Assembly: GCA_963556145.1 (NCBI GenBank)
Contig: OY744464.1
Span: forward strand, 6,423,508-6,487,507
Length of the DNA: 64,000 nucleotides
Source of the DNA: Hygrocybe punicea
Taxonomy: Eukaryota > Basidiomycota > Agaricomycetes > Agaricales > Hygrophoraceae
Reading direction: 5' to 3'
Both the position numbers and the translations under genes were made by a program. Position 1 is the stretch's first letter. Each line of letters starts with the position of its first letter. The notes below the pieces were generated by a model that did not search any database, was not told the origin of the DNA, and was given only the letters and a program-made list of their open reading frames with translations. Of this stretch, positions 1-12,189 are shown piece after piece.

Positions 1-749
1 GACACTCCGTGGTCCTGGATATGGATTGGTGAGAGGTATCTGGTGAAAAGGTCAAAACACAACTGATTCACAGATGAGAAACACTTACAATCATCTCCTG
101 AAGGAATTTGACAAACTGCTCACCAGTGATGGAGCCTTCGATAACATCATAGGCAATGATGCTGTCAAGGGTGAGTACAGGTAGGATAGAATATCATTTT
201 CCACACACAAATGCCTGCCGCTGCACACACCGAGCTCCAATAATCAACCAGCCATATCGCCTGTGATGCGTGCGATCGTTCATCGCACTCTCGTCTGTAA
301 ACATCAAAATCAATGGGTCAGGGATGGCTTCCCCAATGTGATTCATAAAGATTGCATGCTGGATATCATTTCTTTCAAGTGCTTGGACTGATACACATTT
401 ATTCAAGAAGTGGAGTTGGCAGAGAGTTCGCATGAGAGTTGAAAGTGATACATGTATGTTATGCTTGGCCAGAAGTTCTTGTTGGAGCTCGTCGAGGTAT
501 AGGGTGTGGCGATGGGCAAGGAGTAAATAAATGAAGGTGATATCAAGGGGCATAAGAAGGCGACGACGTGCTGTTGGTTGGGCAGAGGGATTGTAGGTGA
601 GGCCATATTCTCGTTGATACTGCAAAGTCTGGTAGACGAGTGACTTGCGAATGCCGAGAAGATCACAGATTTCTGGAACTCGGTAGCTGCGTTGGTAGAG
701 GACAGGAATACGAGCCTTGATGCATTTGGAGATGGTGTGGGGGGCATGT
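1..749 (-). pseudogene. Tc1/mariner-like DDE transposase, broken, cut by the window edge
   Basis: Read on the minus strand from about 749, the translation opens with a helix-turn-helix region (KARIPVLYQRSYRVPEICDL), then a second winged-helix-like stretch (LYLDELQQELLAKHNI), then the first catalytic block (LMFTDESAMNDRTHHRRYGW). This order is that of DDE_3-type endonucleases of fungal Tc1/mariner elements. A TGA at 194-196 interrupts the frame; after it the same frame continues with YSILPVLTLDSIIAYDVIEG and, past a probable 49-bp GT-AG intron (plus 40-88), IPLTNPYPGPRSV, which normally precedes the second catalytic Asp. The rest lies outside the window. The stop fits a CGA-to-TGA change. Family assignment is by motif recognition; inactivity is inferred from the stop. 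Confidence 0.82.
40..88 (-). other. probable intron in the DDE transposase
   Basis: On the minus strand GTAAGT at 88-83 and a CAG acceptor ending at 40 bracket 49 bp; removing it joins two conserved transposase blocks in frame. Confidence 0.6.
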
Positions 750-849
750 AGTCATAATGTTGAAGCCAAGTTCAAGCTCAGACAGGGAGCCATGACTCGG
801 CAGTCGCTGCACCACATTTGACTTTTTTCTCAGTTCCACATGTTTATGC

Positions 850-1330
850 AAACAGCTGTAAGTCAAGAGAAATCAAGAAAGGTAGATTGCTTAAGATGGC
901 TAAGCCAGAATTAAGAAGACAAATGTAAGAAGAGTTCAAACCAACCAAGACACACGAAGATGATGTGACACATCATAAGAAATGGTATCAAGAAAATTCA
1001 AGATTATAATAAGATGAAAAATAAGCACACATTTCAGAGAATTAAGAACCAAAACAATACGACATACTGCCGGTGACTCCAAGTCAGAGATGGTTCAAAG
1101 AGCTTCATTGCCAGTGTTCTTGGGAGAAAATGTGAGGCCATGCACTGCAGCCAGTAGCAGAGGGAAGGATGATGAGAATGTTAAGAAAGCTGTGAACTGG
1201 AACTTGAGGATCAAGGAAATCAAAGGCAACAAACGGTAGAGACAACTTGAAAGCCAATCAAGGAAAGTGTAATGGCTTGAGGGGGTATCAGGGAGCCGAA
1301 TTGGAGTCCATTAATGCCATCATGCAGTCA
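850..1330. other. gene-free segment with short subterminal-like repeats
   Basis: About 480 bp without a credible gene. It is A-rich and repeats short words such as TCAAGA, ATTAAG and CTTAAG on both strands, much as do the segments at 19.04-19.29 and 44.7-45.0 kb. Words like these near transposon ends are often transposase binding sites, so this may be the left subterminal region of Plavaka locus A. I cannot find the terminal motif seen in the other two segments, so the true end may have been lost to the neighbouring Tc1-like element. Confidence 0.4.
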
Positions 1331-3680
1331 TGGTGGTGCCATGGCGTGTTATCCTGTTAACATAGTGACTGGTGAATAATAAGTATGTTGTGCATGTGAG
1401 AGAAAAAAAACTACACTCTTCGTCAGAATCATCAGACACATCCTGGACATGGGCACATTTGTCAACCATGTTGAGTTCATTGGTACCAGAGGTTGTTGAG
1501 CTGATGTTTCGGCTGCTATTCTTGACAAATTGCTATGCTTTGTTGATGATCTTGTCGATTGATTGATTGCGAAACTCGTTGAGTGAAAGCAAATACCACT
1601 GAGTGTTAGGACCCCAGTTTGCTTCGCCAAATGCAGTTGGCTTGTTTGATTCCTTGCCGGTCTCCGGATTGATTGCCCTGGTGATGGCTTTGGCCACTTT
1701 TAGACCCCCCTTGCTGTCCACCAACTCTAGAGTAACATCCCCAGCCACCCACAAGGCAAAGCCGCGTTCCACCTGCTGACAGGATTAGAATTTACAGCAA
1801 TTACTGGAAGTTCACATACAGCTGCCACCACAAGGGCAATTGCAACTTTGGGCTTCAATTTCTTGAGTTTGGGAACTTCAATACAGCCATGGATGGCATT
1901 GAAGTGGCAGGCAAGTGTCTGCAATATGAACTGGGAACAGAATGAACCCCGGTACTCCTGGGATCACATTAGCATCAGAAAATAATGAGGGACATGAACC
2001 ATACTTCTGGGTTATCACCGTCCACTTTAGAATAAAGGAACTTGAGATTCTCCAGCATTAGCATTGCAAATGCCACACAGTCCTCAGTAGAGTCAAAGTT
2101 GGCACCGGTTTCAAAAAAGTGGTTGATCATTGCCAAGGCAGTAGAGCCGAAGCCTGATCGCCACTTGTAGACACGTTGCTCGGCCTGTGGTTGATGAGGT
2201 TAAGGATCAATCTGAAGACGCAGTTGACTTACGACACAATAAACAGCCTGTTGGGTCTCAATTTGATGTGTTATCTTTGGTCAGTTGTAGACTTGATTCC
2301 AGATGATTTGCATAGCTCAAACACCATCAACATCGGTGACACTCCAAGGATCATGGTAGCTAGCAACATAGCCTATAAAGGTTGGCACAAAGGTATGGCA
2401 CCAGCGATTGGCATCTTGACACCCATCAGGAAGATGAGAGTTATTAAACTTCACAGCGACACGGCCAACATGGTCAGCCTTTAACTTTTTCAAAGGGTGG
2501 TCATTTGCTTCAACTTTGACAAGTGCCTAAGTCAAATTTATCTTTGGTTCAATTGTAAATGGTTTATAAAAAATAATGTGCTGTGCTAGTGACCCTCTTG
2601 TTCTCTTTGATAGGACTGGACATTGCAGCTTCGCACTCAAGACTCTCATCCTCATCCTCAAAACCGCCAAGCTCATTGATGCTTCTAACAGCTGTGCTGG
2701 GTTCATTTGAGGTGGCTGATGTTCCTACGCTGTTGCTAGATGTTGTCCTCGATTTGGCTGTGGTGCTAACAGCAAGTGTGGAAGAACTTTTAACACTCTG
2801 CATTGTGGACCTGCTGTTATCCAGGACATCCACCCTCCAATCCTGGATGAGTCCAGAGAGTTTCGTTTCAGAAGTGGAAGATGCCCTAAGGTTAAAAAAG
2901 AAAAGAGTAGACTCATTGAGAATGAGCATGTGATGAGCAACTTACTTGAGTTTGCCCTTGTTATGCTTGTTGACAGCTGGTCCATCATGTGTCATATCAC
3001 AATCATGAGACTGATCCTAATCTATAAGTATAAACCCTGCATAAGCATGTAACTTGACATGTACATGTACCCTCTGTGTAGTAGTGGCTTCTGTGACATG
3101 AAGTGAGTTCCCATCAACAGGAGTCAGATCATGAGATGGCTAAAATGGCACCAGATAAACATTCAAGTTCAGCGCTGATGAACTCATTCTTACCTCTTCT
3201 TTCCCCCCCTGGTGGATACTGCTTGATGCGCTGCATTGATTTGCTCCCTTGCCGTGACTTTCACTTTTTTCTTCTTTGGTGTTTCATCCTCGATGTCAGT
3301 AGGATCCCCACTTCCCTCTGGCTCGAGCCAGTCTGGTAGGGACGGTTCAGGCTCATTTTCATTGGGCTCATCCTCAGTATCTGGAGTGATGTTGATTTTA
3401 GCATGAGTGCTTCTACGACGAAGAGGCTGAGCATGGTGAGGTAGAGGGGCTGGTCTAGCAGGATTTTTTATCTCTACATCTTCTTCTGCCATTTTATTTT
3501 TGAGGGTAACAATGCGCTCGAATTTTTCTTGTTGTGCGATTCGTTTGGCCTCTTTTGAGATTTCCTGAACTCTTGCATCTCCGCCTGGGTACGTCGCTTT
3601 CACTTTGGTACTTGCTCCCCAGGATGCTTATCAGCATTTGAAGTGTGGGTGGCAATACACTGCAAAGGTTGCTCAGACAT
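1330..3680 (-). pseudogene. Plavaka-linked accessory gene, copy A, broken
   Basis: Spliced minus-strand gene starting with ATG at 3680 (MSEQPLQCIATHTSNADKHP). The N-terminal part is basic and charged, followed by a Ser/Thr-rich linker (around 2930-2570), then a globular C-terminal domain whose last exon includes ERGFALWVAGDVTLELVDSK and AFGEANWGPNTQWYLLSLNE and an acidic DVSDDSDEE tail. Copy B at 45.3-48.4 kb has the same exon order. I recognise it as a widespread Agaricomycete hypothetical protein type but know no function. Breaks: TGA at 3600-3602 where copy B has Arg, a frame change just after it, and TAG in the last exon near 1530. It faces away from the transposase; the start codons are about 185 bp apart, so a shared bidirectional promoter is likely. 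Confidence 0.7.
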
Positions 3681-3865
3681 GGTGATGGGAAGAAAGGAAG
3701 GTTTGTGAATTCCGACAGTTCAGTTCCTGCTTGTCAGACTTAATCATAAATTAGGTGCCAATTTTATGGTGCCATCTGATTTTTGTGTGCCGCTGGCAGG
3801 CAACCTAAGGCCTTCATTCAGCTTCACATCAACCACCACTACTATATTTACTTTTTCATTTTCTA
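3681..3865. promoter_or_regulatory. probable divergent promoter, Plavaka locus A
   Basis: The 185 bp between the two divergent start codons must hold both promoters if both genes are real. The equivalent interval in locus B is 175 bp (48357-48531). ACTATATTTA at 3841-3850 is a TATA-like word shortly before the transposase ATG. The assignment is by position, not by a proven motif. Confidence 0.4.
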
Positions 3866-6800
3866 ATGGCCCGACCTCGTGATATGAGTACTACAACAAG
3901 GCCTTCAAGATCCCACAATCCCAACTGCCTGCCATGTATATTTGTCGGCTGTCGGCAGTGGTTTCGAAATCAGGCAGGACTCACCAATCACGTTTGTTCC
4001 TGATGCTCCCAGCAACAGTCCCAGCCAGCCGCTGGACCTACTCCAAGTCGCCCACTGCAGGTTCCACCATTATCTCCAGTCTCTAGTTCAGACTCAGAGG
4101 GACATGACAATGTCAAAGTCAACTCCCAGCATAGAATGGAAGGCAACAACCCTGATCAAGATTTTGATGTTTATCATAAGGGAGGTACCCCCCCTGCAAC
4201 TCCGAGTGCCGATATTGGTGATAGTGACAACAATCGCGTTCCATCATCCAATGACTTGGAGGGGAATCACCCTCCCCCAAACCTATTGAATGCTATGAAA
4301 GATTTCCATCCTTTGTTATATGGTGAGTGACCACATGATTGCTGGATTGTTAGGCTAAGAAATTAATTCAGGGCAGCCTTGCGACGAACTTTGCAATGAC
4401 ACACTGCCAGATACCCCTCTGCCGCCTCGCCGGCACCATGCCAATTCAGATGACTGGACCCCCTACTCCGACTGTGTTGGTTTTGAAACCGGCGAGTTTC
4501 TCTACTGCTGTGAGCAGATGTCCGCTGGCAATATTGACCAGCTACTTGATCTCTGGGCATCAACATTGTTCAAGCACGATGACCAACCATCCTTTCGAGA
4601 TCACTGGGATTTATATGATACCATTGACTCGACACCACTTGGTGATGTGCCCTGGCGAAGTTTTACCATGAGTTACAATGGTGAACTACCGGATGGTGGA
4701 GTTCCTACATGGATGAACAGCAGTTATGATGCCTGGTACCGGGACCCTCGTACAGTTATATGCAACATGCTTGGTAATGCTGATTTCGATGGTGAGATCA
4801 ATTATGCTCCATTTTATGAATTCGATGTCAATGGCGAACAGCAATACAAAAATTTGATGTCAGGTGACTGGGCCTGGAAACAAGCAGTAAGTCTGCTGTA
4901 CTGCACTTTCAATATCTGATTATGTTGTCTTCAAGGATATTATTGCCGAGGATCCCATCACTCATGGGGCCATGTTTGTGCCCATTATCCTTGGCAGCGA
5001 CAAGACCACAGTTTCTGTTGGCACTGGAAACAATGAATATTACCCACTTTATGCATCTATTGGAAATGTTCACAATAATGTGTGCCATGCGCACTGCAAT
5101 GCTCTTGCTTTAATAGGGTTTCTTGCCATCCCAAAGTGTAAGTCATGTTTGGTACATTTTGGTTATATTGCGCTGAAAAAGACATAGCCGATAAGAAGTA
5201 CCTGAATGATGTGAATTTCCACAAATTCCGCCATCAGCTCTTCCATTCCTCCCTTTCCCAAATTCTTCAGTCTCTTAAGGCTGGGATGACAACTCCTGAA
5301 GTTACTTGGTGCCCGGATGGCCACTTTTGATGAGTGATATATGGCCTTGAACCATATATTGCCGATTATCCTGAACAGGCTCTCCTTTCATGCATTGTTC
5401 AATGCTGCTGTCCATGGTAAGTCACCCCTTGGCATTGATTTATTTTATTCTAAACCTTGGATTCTTAGGTGCAGAGCACCACGCCAAAACCTTGACAGCA
5501 AGCCTGATGGAGGATGCTGGTCCCATGAGCATACAGGTTTACTGGTTGAAACATTGGAATTAGGTGTTTTATGGGATGAGTTTGGTGTTGTTGGTGATGT
5601 AACTGTGAGTAGCATATATTGTTCACTATAAGTCATTGCTTACATTCTATTGATGCCCAGCCATTTACAAATGATTTTCCGCGAGCTGACATACACGAGC
5701 TCATCACTCCAGACCTTCTCCACCAAGTCATCAAAGGCACATTTAAGGATCATTTGGTCGCATGGGTCGAAGATTACCTTATCCAGGCCCATGGCTCAGC
5801 ACGAGCTAATGAAATATTAGATGACATTGATCATCAATCTGTTGGCCATTCTTTTACCGTTTTTACGTCTCACTCATTATACTGAATCAGAATTGCAGCT
5901 GTTGCCCCCTTTTCTGGTCTACAGTGATTCCCACAGGGTCAAGGTTTCAAACAATGGACCAGGGATGACTCTAAAGCCTTGATGAAGGTTTGTAAGCTGC
6001 AAGTTTGATTTCTATCAGTCTAATTTGCCAAAACTTCACATGTACCTTCCAGCAATTGAAGGGCATGTACCTCGGGACATGGTCTGCACATTTAGTGCCT
6101 TTTTATATTTCTGTTACCTTGCTGGGTGCAATATTCACACCCAAACAAGCCTTCGATAGCTGGAGGATGCAGTTGAACAATTCCATAAGTATCGTGTCAT
6201 CTTCCAGACAACCAGAGTTCGTCCCACCAAATTTTCCCTTCCATGACAACACTCTCTTATTCATTACCTCCGCCTTATTCAGATGTTTGGTGCACCAAAT
6301 GGCTTGTGTTCCTCGATTACAGAATCCAAACACATCAAGGCTGTCAAGGAACCGTGGTGGTGGTCAAGTCATTACGAAGCCCTCGGGCAAATGCTGCTGA
6401 TGAATCAGTGGCTCGACAAAATCGCAGCAAGTTGTGTTGATTTTACTAGTCAAGGAATGCTCAATGGTACCTGTCTTTTCACTGCCATCTCTCTAGCCAG
6501 TAAGCAGCGTCCACCAATTCAGCTGGCAAATTATTTAATGTAACACAGGGCAGGATCAAGGTCACAATCCCAATGACACCACTCACAACTCTGTTGACAA
6601 AGATGATGAGGATGATGATGAGGACGGAGCTGTTGCTGGGCCAACTGACCTTGCACAGGTTGATCTCGCCAGAACCATCTATAAACAATATTGTGTGGAA
6701 CAGCTAGCCACCGATCTCAATGTCCCCAATTTTCCCATTCTTATGTGCCGGTTCCTCTATGATCAGCTTCACCTCGATGGCCCTCTAATGTCTTCTGAAG

Positions 6801-7330
6801 TTCCACTCACTGCCTGCTCATCCTTTGATGGGAAGGTTGCTGTTTACCTATCAGCTGTTGCCACATATTATGCACCTAGTGATCCCAGTGGGATTGGTGG
6901 TATGCATCATGAACGTATTCGTGCAACCCCCTCGTGGCGAAAGGGCCCATCTCGATATGACTGTGTGCTCGTGAACTCAAATCAGGACCTTGAAGGCATG
7001 CGTGGTCTCGACATCACACGTGTATTGTGTTTTTTTTCTTTCAATTTCCATGGTACTACCTATCCCTGTGCCCTGATCTGTTGGTTCTCACACATCGGCG
7101 ATGGACCTGATGTTGACACTGGCTTGTGGATGGTGAAACCCACACCAAATGCTGATGGACCCCTCGCTGTAATTCACCTTGACTGTGTGGTCCGTGCTGC
7201 ACATCTCATTGGAGTATACGGCAATAGTTTTTTACCACCTGGTTTTCATTTTTCTTGCTCTCTTGACAGTTTTTGAGCATTCTATGTCAACAAATATGCT
7301 GATCATCATATGTTTGAATCAGTATTTTAA
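3866..7330 (+). pseudogene. Plavaka-type transposase, copy A, multi-exon, broken
   Basis: Starts at ATG 3866. The first exon encodes a C2H2-type zinc finger (CIFVGCRQWFRNQAGLTNH) that ends in TGA at 4001-4003, so the final His is missing. The following exons match the Plavaka transposase core in order: CDELCND, DWAWKQ (4867-4886), DIIAEDPITHGAMFVPIILG with SDKTTVSVGTG (4937 on), NNEYYPLYASIGNVHNNVC, the FTNDFPRADIHELITPDLLH block (about 5660), FGAPNGLCSSITESKHIKAV (about 6284), and the C-terminal IGGMHHERIRATPSWRKGPS (about 6890) to AFYVNKYADHH (about 7280). Typical short introns begin near 4321, 4887, 5139, 5415 and 5604. Extra stops lie near 5326 and in later exons. A CMC/EnSpm-like cut-and-paste transposase is the family role; this copy cannot make a full protein. 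Confidence 0.85.
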
Positions 7331-7392
7331 TTTTTATAGTGTTTATGTCTGACTTTGTGTGCTGAGCGCTGATGAGTGGCATATGAACTTGA

Positions 7393-9258
7393 ATGCCATC
7401 AACATTATACCCCTCCAAGTCACCTCAACCTGTCAGCTCCCCTCTGGCATCTCTCGCCAGCAGCACCTCCTGGTGCACCTTCCACCCCACTCTAACACTG
7501 TTGCTCATCCTAAAAAAGTCCAAGCTTAGCCTTCTTTGCCAAGTAGGCACCAGGGACAAGGACCAGGATAGGAACCATGCCTGGAATCTCTCAAATGCTG
7601 TGGGTCATGAGTCCTCTGGCCACAACGGTTTTGAGATCTTCATTGACTCCACACAAGACCCAGACATCGGCAATATCGTCATGGCGAAGAAGAAGCAGTT
7701 GGGATGAACTGGGGTGTTCTGGACAAGGTCACAAATATACCATTGATTGCTCCCCAGAATCAGTCAGTACTCCGGCTCAAGATCCAGGAGAAGGAGAAGG
7801 ACAGGGATAAGTGGTGGAGTATTAGCCACAGGAGGAAGGATTCCAAGGAGAAGGAGAAGGAGAAACAAAAAGAGGAGCAGGAGAAACTCAAGGCACATGC
7901 AAAATGTAGGTTATTTTCGTCTGCCCTGCATCCACTGCTCTGGGGAATTAATATCGACATCCTCCCATTTCTTCCACAGCCCCCAAACCCAGTAAGATTT
8001 CTCTGGAAGCCCACATGCATTTAACTTGTTCGAATCCAGGATCCTTCTCACATCTTCACCCACTAATTCTCCTTTCAATAATACCTCACAAGACAGTGTT
8101 CATCCTTCCCCACCTCTGATGAGCTCCCAATTGGGCACACTTACAACTGGTGGGTTTCTCGCTGTTCCAGGTGGCACTGGTCCCCCTGCGGCTTTGGCCG
8201 GGAATTCAGGCTCAGGCTCGATCACCTTGTGCGCAATCTGGTCCATGTGCTCTCTAGCGCACATTGGCAGTTGGGCTCAACGTGAGCACAAGAAAGGTAA
8301 TGTGAGGGTCGAAAGACAGAAGAAGCAGAAGCAGAAGAAGGAAGGCAAGGAGAAGAAGTTGAAGAAGCACAAGGGGAGAAGTTGCCGCAAAGGTGCAAAT
8401 GGCACGCATGTCGACGAGCAGTTTTGAAGCCAGCGCCCTAAGCTCAGCAAGCCCAGTGGGCAAGGCGAAGAAGCAGAGCATTCTCGGTCTGGGGCTTCCC
8501 ATGTCAATTCGCATGTCCACACTGCGCGGCGGGTCTACTGTGTCCAGTAATTGGCTGTTGGTCGAGTCAGTTCCTGCCCCTGGCAATGCACATGTGGGTG
8601 TGCGGACACATAGTGGATCTATGATGTCGACTGGATCATCTCTGCACCAATTTCATCTGCATCAGGGACATCCTGCCTATAATCCAGGTATTATGTATGG
8701 CAAAGGAGCGATGAAGGCAGGAGCGAGAGATTTGGGCACCTCGGTGGGAAGACAAAGTTGAAGCTGATGAGGAAGTGGAGGTTGAGGCGAAACGGAGGGA
8801 AGTGGAGTGGAGGGAGAGCAGACACAGTTTGGAAGGGAGAAGGCGGACTTTGCTGTTGAAGGTGTGTGACCGTTGAGGAGGCCACTGTGGATGGACACGA
8901 TGCACCAGAAGATGAGATGGGTGGACCTTGGCAACCGTGTTACTCCTGGGACACCAGTGAGGAGGGCGTGCCTGCGACCAGTTTCGGAGCAGCTGCTCAG
9001 GAAAGCCAGGCCACAAGGGATATATGAGGATGAAGATGGTGTGTATTGATGCATTTATATTGTATCTAGAACATTGGCTGACAAGTTGATTCCTCGTCCA
9101 GGTGTCATTTCAATTCTAGATGCTGCTACCAATGATGTTGCCCAGTTGATCAACTGTCTCGACCTGCAGGTGACTTCTGGAACACCCGATATGATGCCCT
9201 TGCGCCTCACTTCAGACCTGCACCCCAACAGTAATAGCCCAACAAACAAGGATCACGT
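7393..9258 (+). pseudogene. large Ser-rich gene, fragment 1
   Basis: Fragments in several plus frames share one style and run into fragments 2 and 3. Visible are a Lys/Glu-rich segment (EKEKEKQKEEQEKLKAHAK, about 7850), a second Lys-rich segment near 8300-8390, a Ser-rich stretch (MSTSSFEASALSSASPVGKA, about 8400), a coiled-coil-like stretch (DEEVEVEAKRREVEWRESR, about 8770) and GVISILDAATNDVAQLINCL near 9100. The frame changes several times and I did not find a consistent exon set, so it is probably decayed. I have seen large Ser-rich hypothetical proteins of this style in Agaricomycetes but cannot give a function. The solo LTR at 9259 interrupts it; the words before and after the LTR fit together (KDH-VPDSLLKGSL). 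Confidence 0.55.
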
Positions 9259-10151
9259 TGTAGAGGGTCGATGTCCCTCTGAGTCCGTATCCTCGATATA
9301 TCACGAATCCGGACGAACCCAATGCCTCCATTCAACTCGCATTCGAACCCGACGTAACCCGATGTAACCCGACATGACGTGACCCAATGTGACCAACGTG
9401 ACCCGACACATGCCGCTTTGTAATGGCCGCTTTTGGACCAAATCCGGCAGCCTCAGAAGCCCTGGAATTCTAATAATAGGAGACGGATCTCATCGGACTC
9501 GATCCCCGACTTCAGACTTGCCTTATATACCCATCCCCTCATCCCTTTGGAGATATATGTGAGATTTCAGATCTTTTTCTTGGATATTCCTTTTCCCCTC
9601 CATTTTCCTGTCTATGTCACATTGCAACCCCCCTTTCCACATCCCCATTCCATCTTCTCTTTGTAGTTTCTATCGGCCAAAATAGACATGTCCGAAAGTA
9701 GACTACACACACATGTACTATAAAAACGGTCCCCGATGACCATACAAAAAAAAGATACCCTTTAGTCCCCATTTCCCTCATAGTCAGAATCATTTTAATC
9801 ACTTCAAATGCTCGTCCTCTTAGAACCTTAGATTATTATAGTTCATTTCATCGTCTTTATCATTGTTCCCGTTATTTGTTCATCGTTTCCGACCCGACCC
9901 GACCCGCCATACCCGACATTGTCGGCATTGTCGGGTTCTTCGTTATTTACCTGTTTTCAGTCCATTCATCACCGGATTCTTCGTTATTTGTCCAGTTTTA
10001 CATGGCGGCATCATATTTTACCTCTATTTCCATTTCCTTTACTACTATCCCCGACACTGACTTATCCACTGTCACTTCTACGCTGACACCCCTCTGGTTA
10101 GGATCATCTTTCTTTATATTGTTCCAAAGCCACCAAGAACCCGCATCTACA
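9259..10151 (+). mobile_element. solo LTR, family 1, with 4-bp target duplication
   Basis: Begins TGTAGAGGGTC and ends GCATCTACA, the same ends as the LTRs at 12190 and 16813. It is 893 bp and diverged, largely at CpG sites. ACGT stands directly on both sides (9255-9258 and 10152-10155), so it inserted as an element and then lost its internal part by LTR-LTR recombination. It retains a TATA-like ACTATAAAAACGGT around 9720. It splits the Ser-rich gene. Confidence 0.9.
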
Positions 10152-12189
10152 ACGTCCCTGACAGTCTGTTGAAAGGCAGTCTTTGTGAAAGTTTGGCATC
10201 TATAGGTTCTTTGCAGCCATATGCTCAGTCTCAGGAAAAGCCAACGTCCCACTCAGCTATGGGACTCATTGGTCAAGAAATAGCACCATGGAGCAACTTT
10301 GAACAACTCAATTTCTCTATCCAATACTCCCATTAAGACAACCACTCCAGCCATGACTGGAGATTCAGTATCGACCCCCTTGGCTCAAGGTCATAAGCTC
10401 CGCTTGACTTACAAATGCACCATGACACCTTCCCTGGCTGCTGATCCTTTGCCAGTGTTTCAGCCACTATGTCCCACCTGGGAAAATGGGTAACCCCTGC
10501 TACAAGTGCATGCTCAGCTTCCTGAACGCCTACCATCTGCCGTGTCAGCTGGACTATTTGTGTGCTATTGTCACTCACTTTCGGCTCCTGCTCATCCTCA
10601 TGCTCTGGTTCCTTTGATGCTGGAGTGTCACCTTCGCTGAGCCCTGTATTCAAGGGAGCTGAAGGTTACTCGTGTGTGAGGAAGCGGTCATCCCTAGTGC
10701 CCACAGAGCTCAGAGGCAGCCAGGGAGGCACAAGCATACCAATCCCACCTGAAGCAAAGCACGTGATGGGATTAGGTGGGACAATGGGGGCATCGGGAGA
10801 AGATGGATATGCAGAGCCTCCACTAGATGCAGATGATCTTGACTCTGATATCCAAGATGAGTTGCAAGTCATCTTGGTGGGCCAGTTAGACAAGGAGGGT
10901 GGTCGGTACTTGGAGGATACAATTAGAGTTTGTGTGAAACCTTCCCCGCCATCACCTGGGTTGCCACCTGTGGAGCCACTTCTGATACCAGCGCCAGTCA
11001 ATATAGCTCCTGCTCCTGCTGCCACCCTTTACCTGTGTTCTGTGCTCAGTTGATTGATGATGAGCAGAACCTTGTTGAAGTTGATGATCTTTTGAGGACG
11101 ATACCAAAAAGTCATTTGATTTCACTGGGGAGCTCAGAATTGAACAAATCAGGCGGGTTGGATCGGCGTAGCTTTGTTGAGCAGCTCGAGAATGCGTTCC
11201 GTACACCCGCAAAGATTGACCTGCGGGTTCAAGAATGGATTTTTGGATGTCGAGATCCCCCCTGTACCAACCATGCCTACACCCACCATGTGAGTGCTCA
11301 CAGCTGAGCTAACGAATGAGGAGAGTATGTGTCCAGTCTGTGGCTAGGCTTTGATGAGTTTTCAGCTTCAAGGATCATTGATGTGAAGGAACCAACATTG
11401 CTCCCTGGATCTAACAGCTTGGGTGTCACAGAGGAGTCTCAGGACAACTTCATTTTGAACCACAACTATTCTCCCCACCTATCAAAGAGCCAATCATCCA
11501 TGGGTTCCTGGCCATCAGATGGGCAGCTCAACATGGAGTTCAAGTTTGGTGGTCGACCACATGAGGCCAAGCAACCAAAGAAGCTGTTGACTTTGTCAGA
11601 TATCATCCCCTTTCCCTCACATTCTCATTCGTTGTCAAACTCATTGGCAATAGAAGAAGACAGTGCAGTACTCAAATCCATATTTGCTAAAGCTGTCGAT
11701 ATCCCCCCTGCAGGCTCCCGGATGCATCTCAACTCGGACTCCAGCTCTAAATGCCAAGCAAGGGACACTCCGCTGAACATGAATGCCAGTAGGCACTCCA
11801 GACACTCCTCTGAGCTCAGCTTTGCAGGATTTGAGTCCTTCGAGGAGGTACAATGGGACTTCGAATTTGCCAACAGGCCTTCATTCTACTCCTGTTAACA
11901 TGTCATTGCACACAGCAGTGCATGGGCAGCATGAGTCTCTGTTTAACATCACCTCAGTGTCATTGTATGGATTCGTCATCAACCCCAGCTCTATTGATCC
12001 ATTTGAGTATGGCCTGCCCAGTTTGCCTGAGAGGCCTTCATCTGAAGATTTGACTCACTCCATGTCAATGTTGATGATACATTCTCATTTATCAATCGAC
12101 TACCCCAGTGTAGACGTGTGGACAGCGATGTGTCGAGTTTCTATTTCTGGGCATCAGCATTGTCACAAGTCATACAGCCATACAACCGT
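10152..12189 (+). pseudogene. large Ser-rich gene, fragment 2
   Basis: Continuation of the Ser-rich gene between two LTR insertions. Clear stretches are RSFVEQLENAFRTPAKIDLR (about 11170), LLTLSDIIPFPSHSHSLSNS (about 11590), EEDSAVLKSIFAKAVDIPPA (about 11660) and HSSELSFAGFESFEEVQWDF (about 11810). The best uninterrupted frame is 11329-11898. Ser, His and Asn are common and I see no enzyme motif. The last coding words before the LTR (VDSDVSSFYFW and a Tyr-Asn pair) connect in frame with fragment 3 once the LTR element and one target copy are removed. Regulatory or scaffold function is only a guess. Confidence 0.55.

Noticed and set aside
7330..7345. TATAGTG near 7335-7341 as the right end of Plavaka A
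   Set aside because: A CACTATA end would suit a CACTA-like element, but no matching left end was found.
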